Below, piece after piece: positions 51,797-60,918 of a DNA stretch of 64,000 nt. Position 1 is the stretch's first letter; every line of letters starts with the position of its first letter. Origin of the DNA: Acidobacteriota bacterium. GTDB taxonomy: Bacteria > Acidobacteriota > Vicinamibacteria > Vicinamibacterales > UBA8438. The stretch covers positions 29,956-93,955 of the forward strand of contig DQNS01000001.1 of the NCBI GenBank assembly GCA_015659035.1, read 5' to 3'. The notes beneath the pieces were generated by a model. It worked only from the letters and a program-made list of their open reading frames with translations, searched no databases and was not told where the DNA came from. The position numbers and the translations under genes were made by a program.

Positions 51797-52957
51797 CTAG
51801 CGCCGCTGATCGAACCGGCGGCCAACCAGCGCTGACGCGATGTTCACCTTCTGGATGTCGATGGTGCCGCCCGCGATACCCCAGCCCCAGGCGTCGCGCA
51901 TACGCCGCTCCATCGGATACTCGCGCGAGTAGCCGTAGCCGCCCATCAGCTGCACCCCCATGCTGGTCACCTCGCGCGCGGCCTCGTTGGACACGACCTT
52001 GGCGATACTCGAGTCGAGTACGCTCGGCAGCCCACCCTCGGCGTTCTGCGCGGCGCGGTGCACCAGCAGGCGCGCCGCCTCGACCCGCATCGCCATGTCG
52101 GCCAGCTTGAGCTGAACGGCCTGGAACTCGACAATCGGCTTGCCGAACTGCCGCCGTTCCTGCACCCAAACCAGCGCATCATCCAGCGCCGCGGCAGCCT
52201 GCCCCAGCGCCATCGTGGCGTTCCCGCACCGCTCCAGATCGAACGCCCGCATCAACTTGGGAAACCCACCGGCGGGCACCACCAGGTGGTCGGCCGGCAC
52301 CGACACCTCGTCGAAGTAGAGATCCGACTCCGGGACACCGCGGAACCCCATGAGCTGCTCCTGCTCGCCGAACGTCAGCCCGGGTGTGTCCCCTTCGACG
52401 TAGACCGCACCGATGCCCTTGGCGCCCGGCGTCTCGGACAACCGGCAATACACGAGATACGCGTCAGAGTGCCCACCACCGGAGCACCAGCGCTTGGCGC
52501 CGTTCACCACGATCCGATCTCCGCGTACCTCGGCCCTAGTCCGCAGATCGGTCAAGGCGGTCCCGGCGTCCGGCTCCGACATGGCGACCGCCACCATCAT
52601 CTCGCCACGACAGACTGCCGGGATGACACGCTCCTTCAGGGCGTCGTCCGCGAAGTGCTCGAGCGCCCGGACCGGACCAACGACCGACTCGAAGATCGGA
52701 AACGCCACGGCCGACGAGATCTTGGCGAACTCTTCCAGGACGAGCAGCGCGTCCACGTTGCCCAGACCGAGACCGCCATAGCGGGTCGGTATGTTGACGC
52801 CAAGAAACCCCATCTCGGCGTAGCGCTTCACCCAGTCGCGCGACAACGGCCTGGCCTCCCGCTCGGTCTCTTCGGCGACCGCCGTCATCTCGCCGCGGGC
52901 GAACTCGCGCGCGGCGGTCTGCAGCGCCTGCTGCTCCTCGCTCAACCTGAAATCCAT
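51797..52957 (-). CDS. Acyl-CoA dehydrogenase, catalytic Glu position altered
   Basis: A 386-aa FAD-dependent dehydrogenase starting MDFRLSEEQQALQTAAREFA. FAD-binding segments MVAVAMSEPDAGTALTDLRT and KRWCSGGGHSDAYLVY and the C-terminal MGGYGYSREYPMERRMRDAW are family-typical. Where short-chain enzymes read Y-E-G-T-x-E-I-Q with the catalytic Glu, this one reads GIAGGTIDIQ, so that Glu is Gly. It may use a base elsewhere, as some heteromeric or specialised acyl-CoA dehydrogenases do. It is divergent from the CMD gene at 53042 and likely handles a particular branched or cyclic acyl-CoA. Confidence 0.92.
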   Translation of the reverse strand: MDFRLSEEQQALQTAAREFARGEMTAVAEETEREARPLSRDWVKRYAEMGFLGVNIPTRYGGLGLGNVDALLVLEEFAKISSAVAFPIFESVVGPVRALEHFADDALKERVIPAVCRGEMMVAVAMSEPDAGTALTDLRTRAEVRGDRIVVNGAKRWCSGGGHSDAYLVYCRLSETPGAKGIGAVYVEGDTPGLTFGEQEQLMGFRGVPESDLYFDEVSVPADHLVVPAGGFPKLMRAFDLERCGNATMALGQAAAALDDALVWVQERRQFGKPIVEFQAVQLKLADMAMRVEAARLLVHRAAQNAEGGLPSVLDSSIAKVVSNEAAREVTSMGVQLMGGYGYSREYPMERRMRDAWGWGIAGGTIDIQKVNIASALVGRRFDQRR

Positions 52958-53041
52958 GCGTACCCTCCATCTCGCAACCGGTGGTGATTGGGTGAATGGT
53001 ACACTCGCGGCCCGCTGCTAACAGAGAGGAAGGGTCACACG

Positions 53042-53452
53042 ATGTCCACGCAGCTCTACGAAGACGGGATGAAGGCCAGACGCAAGGTGCTGGGCGACGC
53101 GTATGTCGACCGCGCCAGCGCGGGCGCCGACGCATTCAACGCCGAGTTCCAGCGGATGGTCACCGAATATTGCTGGGGCGCGGTCTGGGCACGCACGACG
53201 CTCAGCGATCGACAGCGCAGCCTGATCAATCTCGGGATGATCGCCGCGCTCAACCGAGGCGACGAGTTCAAAACCCACGTGCGTGGCGCGCTGCGAAACG
53301 GCTGCACCCTGGACGAGATCCGGGACACGCTGCTGCAGGTGGCGGTCTACTGCGGTATCCCGGCCGGGGTGGAAGCGTTCCGGCTGGCCCGACAGGTGTT
53401 CGAGGCCGACGGTGTGACGCCGGACTCCTCCACGGCTGGGCCTGGCCAGTGA
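53042..53452 (+). CDS. Carboxymuconolactone decarboxylase (PcaC-like)
   Basis: A 136-aa helical protein starting MSTQLYEDGMKARRKVLGDA. The pattern Y-x-x-G-x-x-x-R-x-x-V-L-G-D-x-Y-V-D, the WARTTLSDRQRSLINLGMIA block and the EFKTHVRGALRNG segment with the conserved His match 4-carboxymuconolactone decarboxylase of the protocatechuate branch. VAVYCGIPAGVEAFRLA closes the fold. No other pca gene is adjacent, so a broader decarboxylase or ketoacid role is possible. It is divergent from the ACAD gene. Confidence 0.88.
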   Translation: MSTQLYEDGMKARRKVLGDAYVDRASAGADAFNAEFQRMVTEYCWGAVWARTTLSDRQRSLINLGMIAALNRGDEFKTHVRGALRNGCTLDEIRDTLLQVAVYCGIPAGVEAFRLARQVFEADGVTPDSSTAGPGQ

Positions 53453-53462
53453 CCAAACATCC

Positions 53463-53511
53463 GTGGGGCAAGGCTTCAGCCTTGCCTCGCAGGCCTAAAG
53501 GCCTGCGCCAC
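53463..53511 (-). repeat. 49-nt double-hairpin REP-like element
   Basis: Nearly perfect copy: GGCAAGGCTTCAGCCTTGCC followed by GCAGGCCTAAAGGCCTGC, bounded by GTGG and CCAC. It lies between the convergent CMD and MFS genes. Confidence 0.75.
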
Positions 53512-53515
53512 ATCT

Positions 53516-54817
53516 TCACCCCTTTGCTGCTTCGATCCCCTCTTTCTCGTCGACCGTCCACAGCAGCGCGCCTCCTGCGAGGAAAAACAGCACAACCACG
53601 CTGACCCCGACCCGCTGGCCATAGGCCTCGGACAGGATGCCGAGCAGCAGCGGGCCCAGAAAGGCCGTGGCCTTTCCGGAGAAGGCAAAGAACCCAAAGA
53701 ACTCGGACTGATGTCGCTCGGGTACGAACCGGCCCATGAGCGACCGGCTGGCTGACTGGTTGGGTCCGGCAAAGATCCCGATCCCGATTCCCGCGACCCA
53801 GAGCCATGGCCGTCCGGGAGCCAACACCGCGATGAGCGTGGCCACCGAGAGTGCGACCAGGCTCACCATGATGGTCGACTTGCCGCCGCGCCGGTCGTCC
53901 ATGATCCCGAACACCCACGCCCCGAGTCCGGCTGCCACGTTGATGACGATCCCGAACACGATGATGTCGGACTGCGTGAAGTCGAACGTGCCGCTCGCGT
54001 AGATCCCCGCAAACGCGAAAACGGTGACCAGCCCGTCGTTGTAGACGAGGCGGGCCAGCAGAAACCTGATGATCTGCCGGTAGTGTCGAATCTTCTGCGC
54101 GGTCACCTTCAGATCCGTGAACGCCTGTCGGAGTGGAGACCGACCTGTTTCCGGGACGCCGATGGAGACACTCGCGCCCTTGGCCGAGTCGCGAACCCAC
54201 AGAAAGATCGGAAGGCTGAAGATGAGGAACCATCCCGCCACGAGCAGGTTCGTGGCACGCACGTTGAATGCGTCTTCGGTGCTGAGCGCCAGGAGCGGGT
54301 CGCTACCCGGCAAGCCCACGAAAACCAGCAGTGCCACCACCAGACAGACCAGACCGCCCGCATAGCCCAGACCCCACCCGTACCCGGAGACCCGCCCGAT
54401 CCGTTCAGGCGACACGACCGCGGGGAGAAAGGCGTTGTAGAACACCATCCCGACCTCGAACGCCACGTTGGCGATGACGAACACCGTCAGCGCCGTGAGC
54501 ACCGCGTTCGACTGATCGGGGGTGATGAAGGCGAGCACCGTGGTTGCGGCGACGCACACCAGGGTTGAGATGATCAGAAACTTCCGGCGGGCACCGCCCC
54601 GATCGGCCGCCGCACCGAGCACGGGAGACAGGACCGCAATGAGGATCGAGCTGACGACGATGCCCCGCGACCAGAAGGCAGTCCCCGTGTCTGGATCGTC
54701 GGCGAACGCCTGCACGAAGTAGGTGGAATAGATGAAGGTCACCACCAGGGTCGTGAAGGCGGAGTTGGCCCAGTCGTATGTGCACCAGGCGGCGATCGTC
54801 GTGCGGTCGTCCTTCAC
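53516..54817 (-). CDS. UMF1/Atg22-like MFS transporter
   Basis: A 433-aa membrane protein with 12 predicted helices. The N-terminal AAWCTYDWANSAFTTLVVTF is the hallmark of the UMF1/Atg22 branch of major facilitators, which export or import amino acids or other small molecules. AAADRGGARRKFLIISTLVC is the loop 2-3 motif and FFGFFAFSGKATAFLGPLL the C-terminal-half signature. The GTG at 54817 starts just before the conserved region; a GTG at 54847 is also in frame. The substrate is unknown. It is convergent with the CMD gene and divergent from the phosphatase gene. Confidence 0.88.
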   Translation of the reverse strand: MKDDRTTIAAWCTYDWANSAFTTLVVTFIYSTYFVQAFADDPDTGTAFWSRGIVVSSILIAVLSPVLGAAADRGGARRKFLIISTLVCVAATTVLAFITPDQSNAVLTALTVFVIANVAFEVGMVFYNAFLPAVVSPERIGRVSGYGWGLGYAGGLVCLVVALLVFVGLPGSDPLLALSTEDAFNVRATNLLVAGWFLIFSLPIFLWVRDSAKGASVSIGVPETGRSPLRQAFTDLKVTAQKIRHYRQIIRFLLARLVYNDGLVTVFAFAGIYASGTFDFTQSDIIVFGIVINVAAGLGAWVFGIMDDRRGGKSTIMVSLVALSVATLIAVLAPGRPWLWVAGIGIGIFAGPNQSASRSLMGRFVPERHQSEFFGFFAFSGKATAFLGPLLLGILSEAYGQRVGVSVVVLFFLAGGALLWTVDEKEGIEAAKG

Positions 54818-55030
54818 GCGCGGCTCTCTCGTAGCGGGGTGACGCACACCCTGATGCCATCAGATGGCGCTGACAACCGCTTGGCCACGGGCAAAGCGAC
54901 GCCTCCTTCAGACGGACCCGACCGAGTACGGTGTCCGAGACGTTCGGGAAACGGTGGTGCGCTCCATGACGGTTCCCGGACCCTACCACACCACTGCCCG
55001 ACGCACGGCACACGTACAATGCGCGCCACC

Positions 55031-55615
55031 ATGATCTATCTGATTCGACATGGCGAGACGGTGTGCAACGCCCGGCGCATCGTGCAACAGACGGACACAC
55101 CGCTGAGCGCGCGTGGCGCGCTGCAGGCCGAGCGGGTGGCCGCTCGCCTGGCCGATGCCGGACTGACCCGGATCATCGCCAGCGACTACCGTCGGGCCAG
55201 ACAGACGGCGGCCGCGCTGGCGCAGGGTGGGATGGTCCCGCTCGAGCCGACACCGCTGCTCCGCGAACGAGACCTGGGAGAGCTGCGCGGACGTCCCTAT
55301 GCAGAGGTCGAGCACCTGTTCTACAACCCTGATGACGACCCGCCGGGCGGCGAGACCTGGGCGCGGTTTCTGGCCCGGGTGTCGGCGGCGTGGGACCGTA
55401 TCCGCCAGGCGGCCAGGGCCGGCGGCTCCCCGGCCAGGGTCGCCGTGGTCACACATGGTCTGGTCTGCCGCGCACTGGCCGAGCACCAATTGGAACTCGA
55501 ACCAGGCGCATCGCCGCCGACCTGGTTTCCGAACGCATCGGTGACGCTCATCGACGCGGCGCCGCCCTGGACACTGCGGCACCCGGTCTGTGTGAACCAT
55601 CTCGACGGTCTGTGA
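55031..55615 (+). CDS. Histidine phosphatase (phosphoglycerate mutase) family protein
   Basis: A 194-aa cytoplasmic protein. MIYLIRHGETVCN contains the phosphorylated His (R-H-G), LLRERDLGELRGRPY carries the acid residue and VAVVTHGLVCRALAEH the second catalytic His. The QTDTPLSARGALQAERVAA and ASDYRRARQTAAAL segments match broad-specificity phosphatases of the CobC/GpmB type. A substrate cannot be named. ATG 55031 is preferred over one four codons earlier. A TACAAT hexamer at 55015 is a possible -10. Confidence 0.9.
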   Translation: MIYLIRHGETVCNARRIVQQTDTPLSARGALQAERVAARLADAGLTRIIASDYRRARQTAAALAQGGMVPLEPTPLLRERDLGELRGRPYAEVEHLFYNPDDDPPGGETWARFLARVSAAWDRIRQAARAGGSPARVAVVTHGLVCRALAEHQLELEPGASPPTWFPNASVTLIDAAPPWTLRHPVCVNHLDGL

Positions 55616-55696
55616 CACCCGCTGCCAGCTCCGAGCACCTATAATCGCGCAGGTCGGCATCATCGCAACCAGACGCGGGCTCGCCTGGCGGGGGCT

Positions 55697-55745
55697 GTGG
55701 CGCAGGCCTTCAGGCCGGCGAGGCAAGGTCGAAGCCGTGCCCCAC
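55697..55745 (+). repeat. 49-nt double-hairpin REP-like element
   Basis: Starts GTGGCGCAGGCCTTCAGGCC and ends GTGCCCCAC, followed by GGATG. It lies upstream of the cupin gene. Confidence 0.7.
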
Positions 55746-55788
55746 GGATGCCGAGGCAACGGAGCTCCGGAACAAACGGGAGACAACC

Positions 55789-56259
55789 ATGAGATCAGCT
55801 CGCAGGATTGCAACCGGCATCGTAGCGCTCGGATGGGTGCCGACGCTGGCGTTCGTGGGACTGCACTGGACCGGTGAGACGCACGCCCAGGAACGCACCC
55901 CGATCAAGGTCACCCGCATCTACACGGGACCCGACAACCAGACGCACGCCGAGGAGTACGACGTACCGCTCGGCGCGCCGCGCGGCGCGACGGAGCTATC
56001 GGAGGCGATCGACGTCACCAGTCTCCAGTTCCGGCGCACGTCGCCTGACTACTTCATCGACTGGCACACCGCACCGCGACGGCAGTATGTCATCACGCTG
56101 AGCGGCGAGAGCGAGGTGGAGATCGGCGACGGGACGAAGGTCCGGTTGCATCCGGGGCACATCCTGCTCGCCGAGGACACGACGGGCCAGGGACACATCT
56201 CGCGCTCGGTGGGCAGCGAGGATCGGATCTCATTGTTCATTCCGCTGGCTGAACAGTAG
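55789..56259 (+). CDS. Secreted cupin-domain protein
   Basis: A 156-aa protein with a signal peptide (residues 1-33) and a single cupin barrel. YFIDWHTAPRRQYVITLSGE gives the first cupin motif (His, then the strand to G-E) and VRLHPGHILLAEDTTGQGHI the second, with His residues for metal. Small secreted cupins of this kind are common, and their substrate or enzymatic role is generally unknown. REP-like elements lie on both sides (55697 and 56270). Confidence 0.82.
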   Translation: MRSARRIATGIVALGWVPTLAFVGLHWTGETHAQERTPIKVTRIYTGPDNQTHAEEYDVPLGAPRGATELSEAIDVTSLQFRRTSPDYFIDWHTAPRRQYVITLSGESEVEIGDGTKVRLHPGHILLAEDTTGQGHISRSVGSEDRISLFIPLAEQ

Positions 56260-56269
56260 GACGCCGTGT

Positions 56270-56318
56270 GTGGCGCAGGCCTTCAGGCCCGTGAGGCATG
56301 GCTGATGCTATGCAGCAC
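56270..56318 (+). repeat. 49-nt double-hairpin REP-like element, diverged
   Basis: First arm GCAGGCCTTCAGGCC is preserved; the second palindrome has drifted (GGCATGGCTGATGCTATGC) but keeps partial pairing. It ends CAGCAC, followed by GGATG. Confidence 0.6.
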
Positions 56319-56416
56319 GGATGTCTGCACAAGGGTGCCCCGGCGCCAGACACGGTTTCGGTGGGTTGGAGAAAAAGCGCCCCAGTTTCTCCATCTCCGG
56401 ATGGAGTTTTCCGGCC

Positions 56417-57916
56417 TCAACCGGACGACCGCGCACCGGCGGGCTGCAGAGCCTCGCGGTCGACGGCGCCGATGCCGTCGATGATCTTCGCGTAGGCCCG
56501 TCCGATCTGCTCGAGCCCGACCGCCGGCACCCATTCAGGCGTGTCCTGCTCGGTGTGCTTGATCTCGGGCGAGGTGATGACCTGGATCGACGGCACGTCG
56601 CGCGCCATCCGACCCATCTCGCCGGACGCCCCACCCTCCATGTCGGCGGTCACACCGACATTGAACCGGTTGAATGCGTCGAGCACGGTGTCGAGCAGGA
56701 TCGGACTGCCGTTGACCCACCATCGCATCGGCGACACGGCGTTCATCATCCGTAGCCGGGGGCCCCAGTATTTCGTTCGGACCGCGGCGACATGTTCCAG
56801 GTTGATGGCAAGCACCGTGTTGGCGAGCGCCGTCTCCCGGTTGTCGTGGAGCCAGCTCGTCCCCGGCCCGCCATGGTGACCGACCGATGCGAGGAACCGT
56901 AGGGTGCGGGGTCGCTCCGCGAGCGAGGTCTTCGCGTAGTGCTCGAGCAACCCCATCATGACCGCCAGCCCGGACGCATTGTCGAGTGCCGACTGGAAGT
57001 AGCCATCCATGTGGGCGATGATCAGAATCTCCTCGTCGCTCACGCCCGGCAGCGTGCCCCAGACACTGGCCGCCTGCAACCCGGAGCGCCGCTCGCTCTC
57101 CATCGTGTAGCGCACCCGCACGCGCTCGCCACGACCGAGCCTGTCACGCAGTCGCATCCCGTCCTCGTAGCCCAGGTTGAACCCGGGGCCGTCACCGGTT
57201 CGCTGCCAGACGGCGAAGTTGTCGGAGATGCCATAGACGATACCGACCGCCGCGGCCCCTTTCTCGAAGGCGCGCGCAACCGACCCCTCGTCGCGAATCG
57301 AGTGCCGCAACGTGCCGGGGCGCGGGATGTCCTGAATCAATACCGCCTTGCCGACCACGTCGCGGCCGAGGTAGTCGGCGTCGCTGCCGCCACCCACCCA
57401 GACCAGGTCGAACTCGAGCCCCCCGGGCGGCGTCGATGGGGCGCCCTGGGGCGGCCGCGCCGACGCGAGGGTGAACGTCTGGGCGCCGCTGGCGAACGTC
57501 AGCTCCCAGGCCGTGGGGTGCCATACCGGGTTCAGGTCGAACGACTGCCGAGAGACGGTGTCGAGGCCATTCCGGCGGAAGTGGCCCTCGACCCAGTCCT
57601 GGGTCGCCACATGGCTCGCGGTGCCAACGTTGCGGCCCCAGAAGATGGTGCCCGCGTCACGGTCGGCCAGCGAGATCGCGTCGACCTCCAGCAGCATCTC
57701 CTTCAGGCGGTCGCCTTCGATGTCGGCGTAGCGCTCATCCTCAGGCCGGAGCGGGATCCGAATGAACGCGTCGTCCCGCAACTGTCCGGAGGCATCGAGC
57801 AACGGCTGCCCCAGCGGATTCGGCGGCGCCTGCTGTCCCCCCAGAGACACACCTGAGGCGACGAGCAGCACCACCAGAGCGATGCCGCCCTGCCATGCTG
57901 CTGAAGTCGAGCGCAT
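56417..57916 (-). CDS. Secreted M28-family peptidase with PA-like insert
   Basis: A 499-aa protein with a signal peptide (to about residue 27) and AAGGAG 6 nt upstream of the ATG. Residues 150-290 look like a protease-associated domain (LEFDLVWVGGGSDADYLGRD, KAVLIQDIP). The M28 zinc fold follows, with IIAHMDGYFQSALDNASGLA (H-x-D and Asp) and, near the end, IKHTEQDTPEWV with the last His. The usual E-E catalytic pair is replaced by VGHHGGPGT, so activity may be altered. Removal of N-terminal residues from peptides is the family role. Confidence 0.82.
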   Translation of the reverse strand: MRSTSAAWQGGIALVVLLVASGVSLGGQQAPPNPLGQPLLDASGQLRDDAFIRIPLRPEDERYADIEGDRLKEMLLEVDAISLADRDAGTIFWGRNVGTASHVATQDWVEGHFRRNGLDTVSRQSFDLNPVWHPTAWELTFASGAQTFTLASARPPQGAPSTPPGGLEFDLVWVGGGSDADYLGRDVVGKAVLIQDIPRPGTLRHSIRDEGSVARAFEKGAAAVGIVYGISDNFAVWQRTGDGPGFNLGYEDGMRLRDRLGRGERVRVRYTMESERRSGLQAASVWGTLPGVSDEEILIIAHMDGYFQSALDNASGLAVMMGLLEHYAKTSLAERPRTLRFLASVGHHGGPGTSWLHDNRETALANTVLAINLEHVAAVRTKYWGPRLRMMNAVSPMRWWVNGSPILLDTVLDAFNRFNVGVTADMEGGASGEMGRMARDVPSIQVITSPEIKHTEQDTPEWVPAVGLEQIGRAYAKIIDGIGAVDREALQPAGARSSG

Positions 57917-58043
57917 GGGTCTCTCCTTGTCTGTTCGCCGCCGTTGACGGAGACGGCCGCGTGAATTGGCGCCAGTATAGCAGCGTCCGCGGGCTGCCTC
58001 TCGGTCCGCAGGAAACGGTGCCACCTGAGCACCATTGAGGGAC

Positions 58044-58070
58044 GAGACGGTCTCTTCTGCAGACCGTTTC
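58044..58070. other. Intergenic hairpin
   Basis: GAGACGGTCT pairs with AGACCGTTTC (10 bp with one G-U) across a 7-nt loop, followed by CCTCTCC. It lies in the divergent 280-nt gap between the M28 and CapA-like genes. On the minus strand a TATACT (57974-57979) is a candidate -10 for the M28 gene. Confidence 0.35.
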
Positions 58071-58196
58071 CCTCTCCAAGGCCCGTGTGCAGCCGGTATG
58101 TCGAACCGCGTACTCGCCCGTCAAGCCAGTGCGCTAGCGGTTACCCCTGCGGCGGGATATCATGCCGCCAGCCGTCCGATCCGGAGGTTCCAACTG

Positions 58197-59588
58197 ATGC
58201 TGAACCGACGCACGTTGTTGTCGGCCCTGATGACACTCGCCCTGGGCGTCTGGGCGACCGGCACCGCCCTGATGCAGCAGGACCCCGAGCTGGCCACCTC
58301 CGTGAACGACGGTTTCACGATCGCCATGGTCGGCGACCTCATCTACGCGCACGACCTCGGGCACATGATGACCGACGAGTCGTTCGTGGCGGTGGTCGAG
58401 CTGCTGCGGGACGCCGACGTCGCGACCGGGAATCTCGAAGGCATCATCGTCGACGGCCGGACCTTCACGGGATCGCGAATGGGCGGGCACGGTGCGGAGC
58501 CGGGCGCCGCCGACAGCCTGAAGGACATGGGCTTCGACCTCGTCGCGCGTCCGAACAACCACGGCAACGACTTCGGGCCGGAAGGGATGGCCGAGACGAG
58601 CGTGCATCTGGACCGTGTCGGCGTGCAATACGCCGGTGTCGGCAACACCTACGCGGCGGCCCGCGCGGCGCGGTTCTTCACGGCGAGCAAGGGCCGGGTC
58701 GGGATGGTGGCGACGACGTCAACCGGCACGGTGCCGGCCCGCCCGGGGCGCGGCGAATGGCCCGGCGTCGGCGGCTACAGCAATCTGGGCGTGACGCGCT
58801 CCTTCATGATGCCGGCCGGCGCGTGGGACGCGGTGCGGACGGTCCGCGATCACTTCCCCAACGGCACCGGCTTCTACGCGCGCGGCGCCAACACCAACGA
58901 CCACATCCAGATGCTGGGCGAGCACTTCCGCAAGGCCCCGGCCGGCGTGACCGAGCCGTACTACTCCTTCGAGATGAACCCGCGCGACCTGCGGGATCTG
59001 CTGGCGGCGGTCCGCGAAGGCAAGATGCGCTCGGATTTCCTCACGGTCGCCATTCACTCGCATCATTTTCGTGACACCAAGGGTGGCTACCGCGGGATCA
59101 ACATACCGGAAGCGGAGCACCTCGACACCAACCCGAGTGTCGCCGACTATCTCGAGGAGTTCGCCCGGGCGGCGATCGACGCCGGTGCCGACGCGTTCCA
59201 GGGCACCGGGGTCCACGTGGTGCGCGGCATCGAGATCTACCAGAACCGGCCGATCTTCTATGGGCTCGGCGAGTTTGTCCGCCAGCGCGATGTCGACGGC
59301 TTCTCCGGGCTTGGTGAGCTGCGGCGGGACGCCTGCGCGGGGTGCCCGTTTCCCGCCAAATACGAGAGCTTCATCGCGATCAGCGAGTTCAGCGGCGGGA
59401 CGCTGAGGGAAGTACGGCTGCACCCGGTCGAGCTCCGCTACGACGCCGAGCGGATGGCGCATCGAGGCATCCCCCGGATCGCGCCGCCGGAGACCGCGCA
59501 ACGGATTCTCACACGGCTGCAGGAGCTGTCGGCAGCCTACGGCACGACGATCGCGATCGAGGACGACATCGGTGTGATCCGGCCCTAG
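58197..59588 (+). CDS. CapA-family (PGA synthesis) metallophosphatase-like protein
   Basis: A 463-aa protein with a signal peptide (residues 1-26) and GGAGG 9 nt upstream of the ATG. The CapA/PgsA calcineurin-like fold shows FTIAMVGDLIYAHDLGHM (metal Asp), DVATGNLEGIIVDG, LVARPNNHGNDFGPEGM (N-N-H) and LTVAIHSHHF, with QGTGVHVVRGIEIYQNRPIF (His) near the end. CapA takes part in poly-gamma-glutamate synthesis or export in Bacillus, but no capB/capC is nearby. Acting on an extracytoplasmic phosphate or polymer is more likely here. Confidence 0.85.
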   Translation: MLNRRTLLSALMTLALGVWATGTALMQQDPELATSVNDGFTIAMVGDLIYAHDLGHMMTDESFVAVVELLRDADVATGNLEGIIVDGRTFTGSRMGGHGAEPGAADSLKDMGFDLVARPNNHGNDFGPEGMAETSVHLDRVGVQYAGVGNTYAAARAARFFTASKGRVGMVATTSTGTVPARPGRGEWPGVGGYSNLGVTRSFMMPAGAWDAVRTVRDHFPNGTGFYARGANTNDHIQMLGEHFRKAPAGVTEPYYSFEMNPRDLRDLLAAVREGKMRSDFLTVAIHSHHFRDTKGGYRGINIPEAEHLDTNPSVADYLEEFARAAIDAGADAFQGTGVHVVRGIEIYQNRPIFYGLGEFVRQRDVDGFSGLGELRRDACAGCPFPAKYESFIAISEFSGGTLREVRLHPVELRYDAERMAHRGIPRIAPPETAQRILTRLQELSAAYGTTIAIEDDIGVIRP

Positions 59589-59621
59589 CGGTCGGCAGAA
59601 GGCGTTCGGGCCGCCTGCTTC

Positions 59622-59650
59622 GGCTACAGGCTTTGGAGCGGCTTTAGGCT
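59622..59650. repeat. Imperfect heptad repeat, GGCTNNN class
   Basis: GGCT at 59622 and 59629, then at 59640 and 59647; two 7-nt steps separated by an 11-nt step. Confidence 0.45.
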
Positions 59651-59723
59651 CAAGGAAGAGCTTCGAGACCGGGAACGGAAACGCCGTGAGCGCCGCCCGT
59701 TTTCACCGCCTCGCCGACGATTT

Positions 59724-60182
59724 TTACCGTTCGACCTCGCATTCGCCGTAGTACTGCTCCGGTCTCGAGGTGAAGCCCGGCAGCGAGGTGTCGGTGTACT
59801 CGTGTCGTGTGTGGACCGCCATCAGCTTCCCGTCGGTCGTCTCGCGATCGATGACGGTGGTCGTGTAGAGCGGTCCCACCATGAACATCTGCACCAGATG
59901 GAGATAGTCGCCCGTCTGCCTGACGATGATGCTCGACGCGCCGTAGGGGCCCACAACTTCGGCGGTCGCGACATCGGTATCGATCTCTTCGAACCGTATC
60001 GAGAACGTGGACCCGTCCAGGCGCGCCTCGGCGGCGCCGTCGGTCCAGGTGCCGGTGGCGATGACCGTGAACGTACAGTCGAGGCCTGTCGTGTCCACCA
60101 GGCGCCCCTGCGCGGTGCCGTTCGCGGCCGACAGCGACGCGACGAACGCCCCAACGACAATCATGGCCACCTTGACGTGCAT
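59724..60182 (-). CDS. Hypothetical secreted beta-rich protein
   Basis: A 152-aa protein with a signal peptide from MHVKVAMIVVGAFVASLSAA. The mature region contains only two Cys (LDCTFTVIATGTWTDG and YYGECEVER), which could form a disulfide closing a small beta barrel. The central strands (IRFEEIDTDVATAEVVGPYG, ASSIIVRQTGDYLHLVQMFM) look lipocalin-like, but I cannot name a family. ATG 60182 is preferred over one 15 codons earlier, which lacks a signal-like start. It is divergent from the FMN-binding protein gene. Confidence 0.6.
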   Translation of the reverse strand: MHVKVAMIVVGAFVASLSAANGTAQGRLVDTTGLDCTFTVIATGTWTDGAAEARLDGSTFSIRFEEIDTDVATAEVVGPYGASSIIVRQTGDYLHLVQMFMVGPLYTTTVIDRETTDGKLMAVHTRHEYTDTSLPGFTSRPEQYYGECEVER

Positions 60183-60372
60183 GCGCCCTCCTGCATAGTC
60201 GGCATAGTGAGATAGACTGCGTGACATTCTAGCAACGCGGCGCCTCGAGCCGCCCAGACGACGGTCGGCCGCATTGCTAGACTACTTCGATTACAGCCCC
60301 GCTACGCGGGGTAGACATCTCCGTGTGCTAGGAACCTTGCTTCACATGTCACGATCTCACCATATTTTGGAG

Positions 60373-60918
60373 ATGTCCAACCGTCGGTCCATCCGCCCGA
60401 TGAGAATCGCCACCCTCGTTCTGCTGCTCGCCGCCGTGGTGATTCTGGAGGGACAGCCGCTCGACCCGACCCTGCACGCGCAGCTCGAGCAGCTGTTTCC
60501 CGCCGCCGCGGCCTTCTCGCCCAAAGAGGGGACGCCACCGCACTTCAAGGCCTACGCGAACGCCGCCGGCTCGGGGCAACAGACCCTCGCCGGGTATGCG
60601 TTCTGGACCACGGAGCTCGAGCCGCTGGAACGGGGCTACGACGGTCCGATCCAGATCCTCGTCGGCATCGACCTGAACGGCATCCTCACCGGCATCGTCG
60701 TCGTCCGGCATCACGAGCCCTACGGGTACTTCTCGGTCGACACCCCGGAGTTCGCGGCGCAGTTCGTGCGCAAGAACATCCGCGATCGCTTCAGGGTGGG
60801 TCGGGACATCGACGCCGTCTCGACCGCCACGCTGACGGTCACGAGCTCGACCCGGGCCGTGAGGAACGCGGCGCGCCGGATTGCCAGACAGTTCCTCGTG
60901 CCAAGCGGGTCGAAGTGA
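60373..60918 (+). CDS. FMN-binding domain protein, NosR/RnfG-like
   Basis: A 181-aa protein with an N-terminal membrane anchor/signal (ATLVLLLAAVVILEG). The DIDAVSTATLTVTSSTRAVR segment matches the covalent flavinylation motif [D/S]-[G/A]-x-[S/T]-x-[A]-T, with Thr153 the likely FMN attachment site. The fold with QILVGIDLNGILTGIVVVRH and YFSVDTPEFAAQFV fits the periplasmic flavin domain of NosR, NqrC and RnfG. Its stop overlaps the GTG of the next gene (GTGA). A flavin transferase (ApbE) would be needed and is not in the window. Confidence 0.88.
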   Translation: MSNRRSIRPMRIATLVLLLAAVVILEGQPLDPTLHAQLEQLFPAAAAFSPKEGTPPHFKAYANAAGSGQQTLAGYAFWTTELEPLERGYDGPIQILVGIDLNGILTGIVVVRHHEPYGYFSVDTPEFAAQFVRKNIRDRFRVGRDIDAVSTATLTVTSSTRAVRNAARRIARQFLVPSGSK

